A DNA stretch of 5,865 bases, taken from positions 1 through 5,865 of the forward strand of contig SFIY01000040.1 of assembly GCA_004555205.1 (NCBI GenBank), given 5' to 3'. The notes under the pieces were generated by a model. The model was not told the origin of the DNA and searched no databases. It was given only the letters and a program-made list of their open reading frames with translations. This stretch comes from Clostridiales bacterium (GTDB taxonomy: Bacteria > Bacillota > Clostridia > Oscillospirales > Oscillospiraceae). This document shows, piece after piece, positions 1 through 5,630 of this stretch; position 1 is the first letter of the stretch; every line of letters begins with the position of its first letter. A program made the position numbers and the translations under genes.

Positions 1-798
1 AAGGTTAAGGACGACGAGGAAATGAATACCCTGATCGAAAGTGTGCAGACGCAAGGAATTCTTTCACCGCTGATTGTCCGACCGATTGAAAACACAGAGG
101 AATATGAGGTAATAAGCGGACATCGCCGCTTACACGCCGCAGTTAAGGCAGGGATAACAGAAGTCCCTGCCTTAATTTATGCTCTCGACCGAGATTCCGC
201 TGCTATTGCGGTAGTGGACAGCAACCTACACAGAGAGCATATCCTACCCAGCGAAAAGGCGTTTGCCTACAAGCTGAAAATGGAGGCGCTTTCACATCAG
301 GGTAAACGGACGGATTTAACTTCGACACAACCTGTGGCGAAGTTACGCACTGGAGATATTGTTGGGGAAACATTAAACGAAAGCCGTGAAACAGTACGCC
401 GTTTCATTCGCCTAACCCACCTAATCCCCGAACTGCTTGACCTGATGGACGAAGGCAAAATTGCGCTTATGGTTGGCGAGGCTTTGTCCTATCTCGGCGA
501 CAAAGAACAATATGCCGTCTTGGAGCAATGCGAAGTGAACGATTGCACACCGTCTTATGCACAAGCTGTTGAAATGAAAAAGAGGTATCAGGATGGGCAA
601 CTTTCTGCCGATATGATTGGCGAAATCCTGTCCCGTGAAAAAGCAAATCAAAAGGAAACAATCAAAATTCCGTCAGTACGGTTAGAGGGTAAAATTCCAA
701 GCGGATACACGGTGCAGCAGAAAGAAGATTTCATTGTTAAAGCCGTAGATCACTACAACAAATATCGCGCTCGTCAGCGTGACCGGGATTCAAGATAA
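1..798 (+). CDS. ParB/RepB/Spo0J-family protein, 5' end cut by the window edge
   Basis: This is a DNA-binding partition or regulatory protein of the ParB family, incomplete at its N-terminus. The frame is open from base 1, and the residues before the ATG at 22 (KVKDDEE) fit the usual ParB N-domain, so the true start lies upstream. At least 265 residues are present. The N-domain shows GHRR (118-129) and VDSNLHRE (214-237), which correspond to the ParB nucleotide-binding motifs, followed by LPSEKAFAYKLKMEA, typical of ParB proteins on Firmicutes mobile elements. A helix-turn-helix-like stretch follows around 349-490 (GDIVGETLNESRETVRRFIRL). The C-terminal part is charged and shows no clear dimerisation domain. 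It sits 13 bases upstream of a small gene and then a serine recombinase, so it is probably cargo or maintenance machinery of the element. Its partner ParA and any parS sites would be outside the window. Family assignment is secure; its exact role (segregation, or transcription control of the element) is inferred. Confidence 0.9.
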   Translation, partial: KVKDDEEMNTLIESVQTQGILSPLIVRPIENTEEYEVISGHRRLHAAVKAGITEVPALIYALDRDSAAIAVVDSNLHREHILPSEKAFAYKLKMEALSHQGKRTDLTSTQPVAKLRTGDIVGETLNESRETVRRFIRLTHLIPELLDLMDEGKIALMVGEALSYLGDKEQYAVLEQCEVNDCTPSYAQAVEMKKRYQDGQLSADMIGEILSREKANQKETIKIPSVRLEGKIPSGYTVQQKEDFIVKAVDHYNKYRARQRDRDSR

Positions 799-803
799 GG
801 GGG
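797..803 (+). promoter_or_regulatory. Ribosome binding site that sets the start of the small gene at 812
   Basis: AAGGGGG lies 8 bases before ATG 812 and overlaps the stop codon of the ParB gene. An in-frame ATG at 779 lies inside the ParB gene and has no comparable site, so 812 is the better start. The overlap suggests translational coupling. Confidence 0.6.
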
Positions 804-811
804 AATTCTTA

Positions 812-1048
812 ATGAATAAAAGAACAAACTGGATCGTTGGCATATCCGACGGCAAAGCTCACGAATATAAAATCGGTAATGTGACTTTTACGGTGCTTTC
901 GGAATTTGAGCCGATGAAATCGGAAAACACGATTAAGAGTCGTTTCGAGAAAAGTATCACAAGCGATTTCACAGATTTGACCGATGAAATATTTGAAGAT
1001 ACAATGGCAGAGGAATATGTGTGTCCGGCTGCCGGGAAGGAGGACTAA
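812..1048 (+). CDS. Small element-encoded protein, possibly TnpW-like
   Basis: This is a 78-residue acidic protein of unknown function, between the ParB gene and the recombinase gene. I chose the start at 812 because AAGGGGG precedes it at the right spacing; the longer frame from 779 would overlap the ParB end. No signal peptide or membrane segment is seen. Residues 19-32 (YKIGNVTFTVLSEF) look like a short beta-hairpin and are followed by a charged, probably helical stretch. This layout recalls the small transposon protein TnpW (short 'iG.ttY.V.v.F' strand, then a helix), but I compare from memory and the match is tentative. Its last codons contain the ribosome binding site of the recombinase, with no spacer between stop and the next ATG, so the two are probably co-translated. 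It may assist or control recombination; that is inference. Confidence 0.7.
   Translation: MNKRTNWIVGISDGKAHEYKIGNVTFTVLSEFEPMKSENTIKSRFEKSITSDFTDLTDEIFEDTMAEEYVCPAAGKED
1037..1043 (+). promoter_or_regulatory. Ribosome binding site of the recombinase, inside the preceding gene
   Basis: AAGGAGG, a near-perfect Shine-Dalgarno sequence, lies 5 bases before ATG 1049 and within the last codons of the small gene. It fixes the recombinase start and suggests that its synthesis is coupled to translation of the small gene. Confidence 0.75.
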
Positions 1049-2755
1049 ATGCAGTCGAAAAAGAAAAACGAACAAACAGGGATAACGGCGCTTTATTGCC
1101 GCCTGTCCCGTGATGACGGTGGGGATGGCGACAGCAACTCCATTGTCAATCAGCGAAAAATGCTCACGAAGTATGCCAAAGAAAACGGATTTTCCAACAC
1201 TCGTTTTTATGTGGATGACGGTATCACAGGCACTCGGTTTGATCGCCCCAGTTTTCAGGCAATGCTTGACGATATTGAAATGGGCTATGTATCCACGGTT
1301 ATCGTCAAGGATCTATCCCGACTTGGGCGTGACTATGTTACCGTCGGGCAATACACGGACATCTATTTCCCGGATCATAATGTTCGTTTTATTGCAATCA
1401 ACGATTTAGTTGACAGCGATGAGGGAGAAAACGAGATTGCCCCGTTTAAGAATGTAATGAACGAAATGTATGCCCGTGACATCAGCCGCAAGGTAAGGTC
1501 GGCGCACCGCATCCGTGGTACTTCCGGGGAACCGTTATCTCAACCGCCGTATGGATATATGAAAAGTCCCGAAAACAAAAAGAAGTGGATCATAGACCCC
1601 GAAGCGGCGGCTGTGGTAAAGGATATTTTCAAAATGACCTTGGAGGGCAAAGGCGCAGAAACAATCGCCCGCATCCTGCAGGAGAAAAAGGTGCTTGTCC
1701 CGATGGCATATTGGCAAAGCAAAGGGCTGCCGAGAGGCGGCAAGAAAACACAGCCGAATCCGTATAAGTGGTGCAAGACAACAGTATCCAAAATTCTTTC
1801 ACAACAGGAATACTGCGGAGATATTATCAACTTCAAAACCTGCTCCAAATCATTCAAAAATAAAACGCGGTATGCAAATCCTGAAGATAAATGGATGATT
1901 TTCAAGGATGTTCACGAGCCGATTATTGACCGTGAAACCTTTGAACAGGTACAGAAGTTTATAGGCAAAACCCGCCGCCGTAATCCGAAGCCGGAAAATT
2001 GGGAACGCAATATGTTCTGTGACTTGCTTTACTGTGCCGATTGCGGGCGGAAACTGTGGTTTAACATTAAGCACGATAAGGAAGATATACCGTTCTTTAT
2101 GTGCGGCAATTATCACGGTAACCGGGGAACTTGCAACTCAACCCATTATCTCAGAGCCGACGCTATTGAGCAGGTGGTAATGTTGGAACTTCGCCGCTTA
2201 TCCAAATGTCTGTGCGATGACGAAGAAAGCTTTGCTATGCTGCTTGCCGATAAAACCAATGCAGATATTCTCAAAGAGAAAAAGCACATTGAGGGTGAGC
2301 TGCAAAAGTGTATTGTTCGCAGTGAGCAGGTAGCGGAGCTGTGCATTAAGTGCTATGAGGACAATGTATCGGGCAAGCTGAGTGATGAGATGTTTATGAG
2401 GTTTTCGGGCAAGTATGAAGCGGAACGGTTGGAATTGAAAGAGAAAATCTCCGCATATCGTAAACGCCTGTCGGAGGTGGATGAAATGCAGCTTGGAAAA
2501 GAGAAATTCATTGCCGCCGTTCGGAAATTTATGCAGATGGATAAGCTGACTGCACCGCTGCTGCGGGAACTCATTGACCGCATAGAGGTATACGAGGTCA
2601 CAGGCACGGGCAAAAACCGCAAACAGATGATAAAGATACACTATAAGTTTGTAGGGTATCTGGAACTGCCGAGCCTTTGGAGCAGACACAACTACCGAGA
2701 AGAAACCCGCAAGGGCGTTGCCGTGGAATATGTTCCGAACGCACAATCGGCATAA
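1049..2755 (+). CDS. Large serine recombinase (TnpX/TndX type), integrase of the element
   Basis: This 568-residue site-specific recombinase is expected to excise and integrate the element through a covalent phosphoserine-DNA intermediate. The resolvase domain covers about residues 12-155: the catalytic serine is Ser20 in YCRLSRDD, and the conserved arginines of the DLSRLGRDY motif are Arg91 and Arg94. A Recombinase domain follows at about 160-275 (from EPLSQPPYGY through QQEYCGDI). A zinc ribbon has Cys329, Cys332, Cys352 and Cys362. A charged coiled-coil-like region (about 405-480) comes next, and a DUF4368-like tail ends the protein (LLRELIDRIEVYEV, then IHYKFVGYLELP). Length and domain order match the TnpX/TndX group and all key residues are present, so it looks active. 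The start is fixed by AAGGAGG at 1037-1043. It is the last gene of the element and faces the tRNA-Leu gene. I see no convincing plus-strand terminator after it. The AT-richer codon use contrasts with the chromosomal genes to the right. Confidence 0.95.
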   Translation: MQSKKKNEQTGITALYCRLSRDDGGDGDSNSIVNQRKMLTKYAKENGFSNTRFYVDDGITGTRFDRPSFQAMLDDIEMGYVSTVIVKDLSRLGRDYVTVGQYTDIYFPDHNVRFIAINDLVDSDEGENEIAPFKNVMNEMYARDISRKVRSAHRIRGTSGEPLSQPPYGYMKSPENKKKWIIDPEAAAVVKDIFKMTLEGKGAETIARILQEKKVLVPMAYWQSKGLPRGGKKTQPNPYKWCKTTVSKILSQQEYCGDIINFKTCSKSFKNKTRYANPEDKWMIFKDVHEPIIDRETFEQVQKFIGKTRRRNPKPENWERNMFCDLLYCADCGRKLWFNIKHDKEDIPFFMCGNYHGNRGTCNSTHYLRADAIEQVVMLELRRLSKCLCDDEESFAMLLADKTNADILKEKKHIEGELQKCIVRSEQVAELCIKCYEDNVSGKLSDEMFMRFSGKYEAERLELKEKISAYRKRLSEVDEMQLGKEKFIAAVRKFMQMDKLTAPLLRELIDRIEVYEVTGTGKNRKQMIKIHYKFVGYLELPSLWSRHNYREETRKGVAVEYVPNAQSA

Positions 2756-2762
2756 CAAAATA

Positions 2763-2782
2763 GAGCAGGACAACTCCTGCTC
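2763..2782 (-). terminator. Perfect hairpin after the recombinase; possible minus-strand terminator
   Basis: GAGCAGGA and TCCTGCTC form a perfect 8-bp stem with a CAAC loop, 7 bases after the recombinase stop. On the plus strand no T-run follows, so it is a poor terminator for the recombinase. On the minus strand it is followed by TATTTTGTTA, a weak T-rich tail, so it may stop transcription leaking from the tRNA side into the recombinase. It could also be part of the element's terminal structure. The hairpin is certain; its function is not. Confidence 0.45.
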
Positions 2783-2797
2783 ATACATACAAAGAGG
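2783..2797. other. Proposed junction between element and chromosome (right attachment site)
   Basis: The junction must lie between the recombinase stop (2755) and the tRNA-Leu 3' end (2864). I place it near 2783-2797. Sequence from about 2798 onwards can be read as the terminator and T-rich tail of the tRNA gene (chromosomal), while the hairpin at 2763-2782 looks tied to the recombinase. Serine recombinases leave only a very short shared core (often 2 bases), so no long direct repeat is expected and the exact point cannot be read from one end alone. Confidence 0.3.
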
Positions 2798-2798
2798 C

Positions 2799-2814
2799 GC
2801 AAAAAGGCAAAAAG
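2799..2814. repeat. Tandem 8-bp repeat, GCAAAAAG twice
   Basis: Two exact adjacent copies of GCAAAAAG lie at 2799-2806 and 2807-2814. On the minus strand they give two T5 runs directly after the tRNA-Leu terminator stem, so they act as its T-tail, possibly doubled by slippage. Confidence 0.6.
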
Positions 2815-2862
2815 AAATCGAGTGTCCTCATCCAACTCTCAGGTTGGTTAAGAACACTCGAT
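2799..2862 (-). terminator. Rho-independent terminator of tRNA-Leu, with a nested hairpin
   Basis: Starting one base after the encoded CCA, positions 2862-2851 pair with 2828-2817 in a 12-bp stem (outer part ATCGAGTGT/ACACTCGAT) that contains a single G-U wobble. Inside it a second stem pairs CCAAC with GTTGG (2832-2836 with 2843-2847). On the minus strand the structure is followed by TTTCTTTTTGCCTTTTTG. Stem plus T-tract is the classic intrinsic terminator, read in the tRNA direction; no T-tract exists on the plus side. It would also end transcripts reading through from the membrane-protein gene upstream of the tRNA. Confidence 0.8.
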
Positions 2863-2863
2863 A

Positions 2864-2950
2864 TGGTGCCGGTGACCGGACTCGAACCGGTACGCTGTCG
2901 CCAGCGGTGGATTTTGAGTCCACTACGTCTACCAATTCCATCACACCGGC
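2864..2950 (-). tRNA. tRNA-Leu (anticodon CAA)
   Basis: An 87-base tRNA gene including an encoded 3' CCA (2866-2864). The acceptor stem GCCGGTG (2950-2944) pairs with CACCGGC (2874-2868), with A as discriminator base (2867). The T arm has a CCGGT/ACCGG stem and a TTCGAGT loop (2891-2875). The anticodon stem GTGGA/TCCAC (2923-2919 with 2911-2907) encloses the loop CTCAAAA, giving anticodon CAA at 2916-2914, which reads UUG leucine codons. A long variable arm lies between the anticodon and T arms, as expected for a class II tRNA. All stems are intact, so the gene looks functional despite the mobile element ending about 70-80 bases beyond its 3' end. It has its own promoter and terminator. Confidence 0.97.
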
Positions 2951-2965
2951 AGATGCTACCCGCAC

Positions 2966-2994
2966 ATTATACCGTAAACGGTGCGGGATTGCAA
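2966..2994 (-). promoter_or_regulatory. Sigma-A promoter of tRNA-Leu with GC-rich discriminator
   Basis: On the minus strand, -35 TTGCAA (2994-2989), a 17-base spacer and a perfect -10 TATAAT (2971-2966) lie just before the tRNA. Transcription should begin near 2959, about 9 bases before the tRNA 5' end. The bases after the -10, GTGCGGG, form a GC-rich discriminator as seen in stringently controlled stable-RNA promoters. CCCGCAC (2959-2965) and GTGCGGG (2981-2987) form a perfect 7-bp inverted repeat that brackets the -10. Confidence 0.8.
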
Positions 2995-3001
2995 GATAAA
3001 T

Positions 3002-3472
3002 TTACCCGCCGAAGACGCTGACACCCAACAGACTCAGCGCACCCATGATGATGCCGGCCAGCAGCACGCCGCCCATGCAGGCCAGCACGCTTTTTTTGAA
3101 GTCCATGTCCAGCAGGCTGGCGGCCAGCGTGCCCGTCCACGCGCCGGTGCCCGGCAGCGGAATGCCCACGAACAGCAGCAGCGCCCAGTACAGACCCCGC
3201 CCGGCCTTGGCCTGCAGCTTCCGCCCGGCCTTTTCGCCCTTTTCCAGACAGAAGGTGAAGAAGCGCCCGATCAGCTTTTTATCCTTGCCCCACAGCAGCA
3301 CCCGGCGGGCGAACAGGTAGATAATGGGCACGGGCAGCATATTGCCCGCGATGGCGATGATATACGTCAGCCACAGGGGAAGGTCGTACACCACGCCGTA
3401 GGGGATGGCGCCCCGCAGCTCGATGAGCGGTACCATGGACACCAGAAAAACGATCACACAATGCTTGAACAT
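3002..3472 (-). CDS. Small multi-drug export family membrane protein (COG2426, PF06695)
   Basis: A 156-residue integral membrane protein. Family signatures are clear: PLIELRGAIPYG (residues 15-26) and GIPLPGTGAWTG (103-114), both with the conserved proline and glycine residues. Hydrophobic segments lie at about 5-17, 35-55, 94-120 and 130-152, with a charged loop (KKLIGRFFTFCLEKGEKAGRK) between the second and third. The family name 'small multi-drug export' is historical; the fold is related to the DedA/VTT membrane proteins, and the true substrate is not known. The start at 3472 is supported by AGGAAG about 8 bases upstream and a promoter just behind it. It is transcribed away from the Na/Pi cotransporter gene. 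Its stop lies only 7 bases from the -35 box of tRNA-Leu with no terminator between, so its message may run through the tRNA. Confidence 0.88.
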   Translation of the reverse strand: MFKHCVIVFLVSMVPLIELRGAIPYGVVYDLPLWLTYIIAIAGNMLPVPIIYLFARRVLLWGKDKKLIGRFFTFCLEKGEKAGRKLQAKAGRGLYWALLLFVGIPLPGTGAWTGTLAASLLDMDFKKSVLACMGGVLLAGIIMGALSLLGVSVFGG

Positions 3473-3504
3473 ATATCTACTTCCTATCGTTACATACTAC
3501 GGCG

Positions 3505-3533
3505 ATTATACCCGGTTTGCCGCCATTTGACAA
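3505..3533 (-). promoter_or_regulatory. Sigma-A promoter of the COG2426 gene
   Basis: On the minus strand, -35 TTGTCA (3533-3528), a 17-base spacer and a perfect -10 TATAAT (3510-3505) sit about 33 bases before the start codon at 3472. Match and spacing are close to consensus, giving a short leader that contains the AGGAAG ribosome binding site. Confidence 0.75.
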
Positions 3534-3560
3534 GAACCACAATCCGGCGGAAAGAATAAT

Positions 3561-3585
3561 GTAAAAATTCTACCACTGTTTTTAC
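3561..3585. promoter_or_regulatory. Inverted repeat between the divergent promoters, candidate operator
   Basis: GTAAAAA (3561-3567) and TTTTTAC (3579-3585) form a perfect 7-bp inverted repeat with an 11-base spacer. It lies 8 bases upstream of the -35 box of the Na/Pi cotransporter promoter, where an activator or repressor could bind. No regulator can be named; a Pho-box pattern (TTNACA repeats 11 bases apart) is not convincingly present. Confidence 0.3.
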
Positions 3586-3593
3586 GGTTACAG

Positions 3594-3623
3594 TCGACAA
3601 ATCCCCCGCGAACCTGCTATACT
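3594..3623 (+). promoter_or_regulatory. Sigma-A promoter of the Na/Pi cotransporter gene
   Basis: -35 TCGACA (3594-3599), an 18-base spacer and -10 TATACT (3618-3623), extended by TG at 3615-3616. Transcription should begin near 3630, giving a leader of about 30 bases with GGAGG at 3647-3651. Confidence 0.65.
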
Positions 3624-3660
3624 ACCTATTAGTAAGAATTATCATGGGAGGAAATGGGCT

Positions 3661-5415
3661 ATGGGCATCGCAGACGTGGTCACACTGCTTGGCGGTATCG
3701 CGCTGTTCCTGTTCGGCATGTCCCTGATGGGCGAGGGGCTGAAGAAGGTGGCCGGCAGCCGGTTGGAACTGGTGCTGTACAAGCTCAGCAGCACGCCGCT
3801 GAAGGGCGTTCTGCTGGGTACCGGCGTCACCGCCGTGATCCAGTCCTCCTCCGCCACCTCCGTGATGGTGGTGGGCTTCGTGAACTCCGGTATGATGAAG
3901 GTGCGGCAGGCCATCGGCGTCATTATGGGCGCCATCGTGGGTACCAGCGTCACCGGATGGATCCTGTGCCTGTCCTCGCTGGAGGGCGGCAGCGGCGTGG
4001 TGCAGCTGCTGAGCACGGAAGTGCTCACCGGCGTGGTGGCCGTGATCGGCATTATCCTGCGGATGTTCAACAGCAAGGCGTCCAACCGGCATGTGGGCGA
4101 GATCCTGCTGGGCTTCGCCGTGCTGATGTACGGCATGTCTTCCATGTCCGGTGCGGTGTCGCCCCTGCGGGAGAGCGAGGCGTTTATCCGCATCCTGACC
4201 AGCTTTTCCAACCCCATTCTGGGCATTCTGGTGGGCGTGGTATTCACCAGCATCCTCCAGAGCGCGTCTGCCGCGGTGGGCATTTTGCAGGCGCTGGCCG
4301 TCACCGGCGCCATCACCTTCGAGATCGCGCTGCCCATCATCATGGGTATCGCCATCGGCGCCGCCGTGCCGGTACTGCTGAGCGCGCTGGGCGCCAATCT
4401 GCACGGCAAGCGCACGGCGTTCATCTATCTGCTGATCGACGTGTTGGGCGTGCTGATCTGGTCGCTGCTGTTCTACGGCGTCAACGCCATCGTACACTTT
4501 ACATTCATGAGTACCGTCATGTCCTCGGTGTCCATCGCCCTGATGAACACCCTGTTCCGTCTGGCTACGGTCATCGTGCTGCTGCCGTGCATCGGGCTGA
4601 TGGAGAAGCTGATGGAGGCGCTGTTCCCGGATACCGGCGCGCATCCGGAGGAGCAGGACATGGATCGGCTGGAGGAGCGCTTTTTGCAGCACCCGGCGCT
4701 GTCCATCGAGCAGAGCCGCCTGGTGACGAACGCCATGGCGCAGCGGGCGGAGGGGAACCTGCTGATGGCCATGTCCCTGCGCAGCCGGTTCTCCGACAAG
4801 GATTTCAGGCAGGTGGCGGAGACGGAATCCATCATCGACCGCTATGAGGATAAGCTGGGCACCTATCTGATGAAGATCACCAGCAAGTCCCTGTCCGAGA
4901 CGCAGAGCGAGGAGGTCAGCAAGTTCCTGCATACCATCTCCGATTTCGAGCGTATCTCCGACCACGCGCTGAACATCTCCGAGGCGGCCAAGGAGATACA
5001 CGACAAAAACCTGCAGCTCTCGCCGGAGGCCTGCCACGAGCTGGACGTGATGGAGTCCGCTGTGCAGGAGATTCTGAACATCGCCGTCAGCGCCTTCGTG
5101 GACAACGATCCCCAGCGCGCCGCGCGGGTGGAGCCGCTGGAGGAGATCATCGACGGCCTGTGCGACGAAATGAAGTCCCACCATGTGGATCGGCTGCAAT
5201 CCGGCGCCTGTACGCTGAATCAGGGCTTTGTGTTCAACGACCTGCTGACCAACTACGAGCGCGTGGCCGACCACTGCTCCAATGTGGCCGTGGCCATCAT
5301 CGAGCTGGAATCCGATTCCTTCGATACCCACGAGTACCTGTCCAGCGTCCGCGCCATGAAGTCCCACTCCTTTGCCCAGTACTTCGAGGAGTACAAGCAG
5401 CGGTTTCATCTGTAA
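3661..5415 (+). CDS. Na/Pi cotransporter family protein with C-terminal PhoU domain
   Basis: A 584-residue protein of the NptA-like Na/Pi cotransporter family (COG1283), expected to move inorganic phosphate across the cytoplasmic membrane with sodium. The membrane part (about 1-315) holds two Na_Pi_cotrans repeats. The first has the QSSSAT motif at 61-66 and the second the matching QSASAA at 200-205; this inverted pair of Q-S-rich motifs lines the substrate path in the family. The C-terminal part (about 340-570) is a cytoplasmic PhoU-like helical domain with two metal-binding style motifs, DFERISDH (428-435) and NYERVADH (531-538), thought to sense or report phosphate status. The start at 3661 is supported by GGAGG 9 bases upstream; an ATG at 3654 is in another frame. 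It is transcribed alone, from its own promoter to a terminator 4 bases after the stop. Codon use is strongly GC-rich, unlike the element. Related E. coli YjbB exports phosphate, so direction is not certain from sequence. Confidence 0.93.
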   Translation: MGIADVVTLLGGIALFLFGMSLMGEGLKKVAGSRLELVLYKLSSTPLKGVLLGTGVTAVIQSSSATSVMVVGFVNSGMMKVRQAIGVIMGAIVGTSVTGWILCLSSLEGGSGVVQLLSTEVLTGVVAVIGIILRMFNSKASNRHVGEILLGFAVLMYGMSSMSGAVSPLRESEAFIRILTSFSNPILGILVGVVFTSILQSASAAVGILQALAVTGAITFEIALPIIMGIAIGAAVPVLLSALGANLHGKRTAFIYLLIDVLGVLIWSLLFYGVNAIVHFTFMSTVMSSVSIALMNTLFRLATVIVLLPCIGLMEKLMEALFPDTGAHPEEQDMDRLEERFLQHPALSIEQSRLVTNAMAQRAEGNLLMAMSLRSRFSDKDFRQVAETESIIDRYEDKLGTYLMKITSKSLSETQSEEVSKFLHTISDFERISDHALNISEAAKEIHDKNLQLSPEACHELDVMESAVQEILNIAVSAFVDNDPQRAARVEPLEEIIDGLCDEMKSHHVDRLQSGACTLNQGFVFNDLLTNYERVADHCSNVAVAIIELESDSFDTHEYLSSVRAMKSHSFAQYFEEYKQRFHL

Positions 5416-5419
5416 AGCC

Positions 5420-5449
5420 AAGTGACCGGCACCTGCCGGTCACTTTTTT
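5420..5449 (+). terminator. Rho-independent terminator of the Na/Pi cotransporter gene
   Basis: AAGTGACCGGC (5420-5430) and GCCGGTCACTT (5435-5445) form a perfect 11-bp stem with an ACCT loop, running into six T's (5444-5449). It begins 4 bases after the stop codon. Confidence 0.93.
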
Positions 5450-5500
5450 GCGCCGCCGGGACGGGACGGGGGGCAAATGTGTTTTTTGCGGCGGGGATAC

Positions 5501-5524
5501 GGGGCGGACAGAGTTGTCCACCCC
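5501..5524. repeat. Palindrome unit A
   Basis: Positions 5501-5510 pair with 5515-5524 (GGGG, one mismatch, GGACA against TGTCC, CCCC) around a GAGT loop. It is the first of a row of GC-rich hairpins. Confidence 0.6.
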
Positions 5525-5535
5525 TGCGAGGAGAC

Positions 5536-5573
5536 GGATTCCCACGCCAGTGTGAGCACTGGCTCGGAATGAC
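5536..5573. repeat. Palindrome unit B, REP-like (GCCAGTG/CACTGGC core)
   Basis: The core GCCAGTG (5546-5552), TGAG loop, CACTGGC (5557-5563) is flanked by a second inverted pair, ATTCC (5538-5542) and GGAAT (5566-5570). From memory, similar units ending in 'GGAATGAC' or 'GCAATGAC' are dispersed in intergenic regions of many Clostridia; that comparison is unverified here. Confidence 0.6.
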
Positions 5574-5593
5574 AGCGCGGCGCTGCCGCGCTG
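5573..5593. repeat. Palindrome unit C
   Basis: CAGCGCGGC (5573-5581) and GCCGCGCTG (5585-5593) form a perfect 9-bp stem with a GCT loop, directly abutting unit B. No T-run follows on either strand, so it is not a terminator. Confidence 0.65.
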
Positions 5594-5595
5594 AT

Positions 5596-5629
5596 GGGAC
5601 GTCGGGGACGTCGTCCCCTACGGAATGAC
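5596..5629. repeat. Palindrome unit D with a 9-bp tandem repeat
   Basis: GGGACGTCG is repeated exactly (5596-5604, 5605-5613). Overlapping it, GGGGAC (5604-5609) pairs with GTCCCC (5613-5618). The unit ends in CCCTACGG and then GGAATGAC (5622-5629), which is the same 8-mer that ends unit B. Confidence 0.6.
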
Positions 5630-5630
5630 T

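Noticed and set aside
2198..2788. A 196-residue minus-strand frame within the recombinase gene
   Set aside because: No recognisable domain or ribosome binding site, and it is antisense to the coiled-coil and DUF4368-like parts of the recombinase.
2981..3559. A 192-residue plus-strand frame opposite the COG2426 gene
   Set aside because: Low-complexity Gln/His/Ala-rich translation, starts inside the tRNA promoter, and is antisense to a gene with clear family motifs.
3576..3599. Possible Pho box before the phosphate transporter
   Set aside because: TTTAC, GTTACA and TCGACA occur close together, but not at the 11-base spacing of PhoP direct repeats.
3654..4847. A 397-residue plus-strand frame overlapping the cotransporter start
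   Set aside because: The translation is Arg/Gly/His-rich and motif-free; its ATG at 3654 is simply out of frame with the real start at 3661.
3622..5421. A 599-residue open frame on the minus strand covering the whole cotransporter gene, longer than the real gene
   Set aside because: Its translation is dominated by His, Gln, Gly and Arg with no domain, and it mirrors the GC-rich third-position bias of the plus-strand gene. The plus-strand protein has clear Na_Pi_cotrans and PhoU motifs, a promoter, a ribosome binding site and a terminator.
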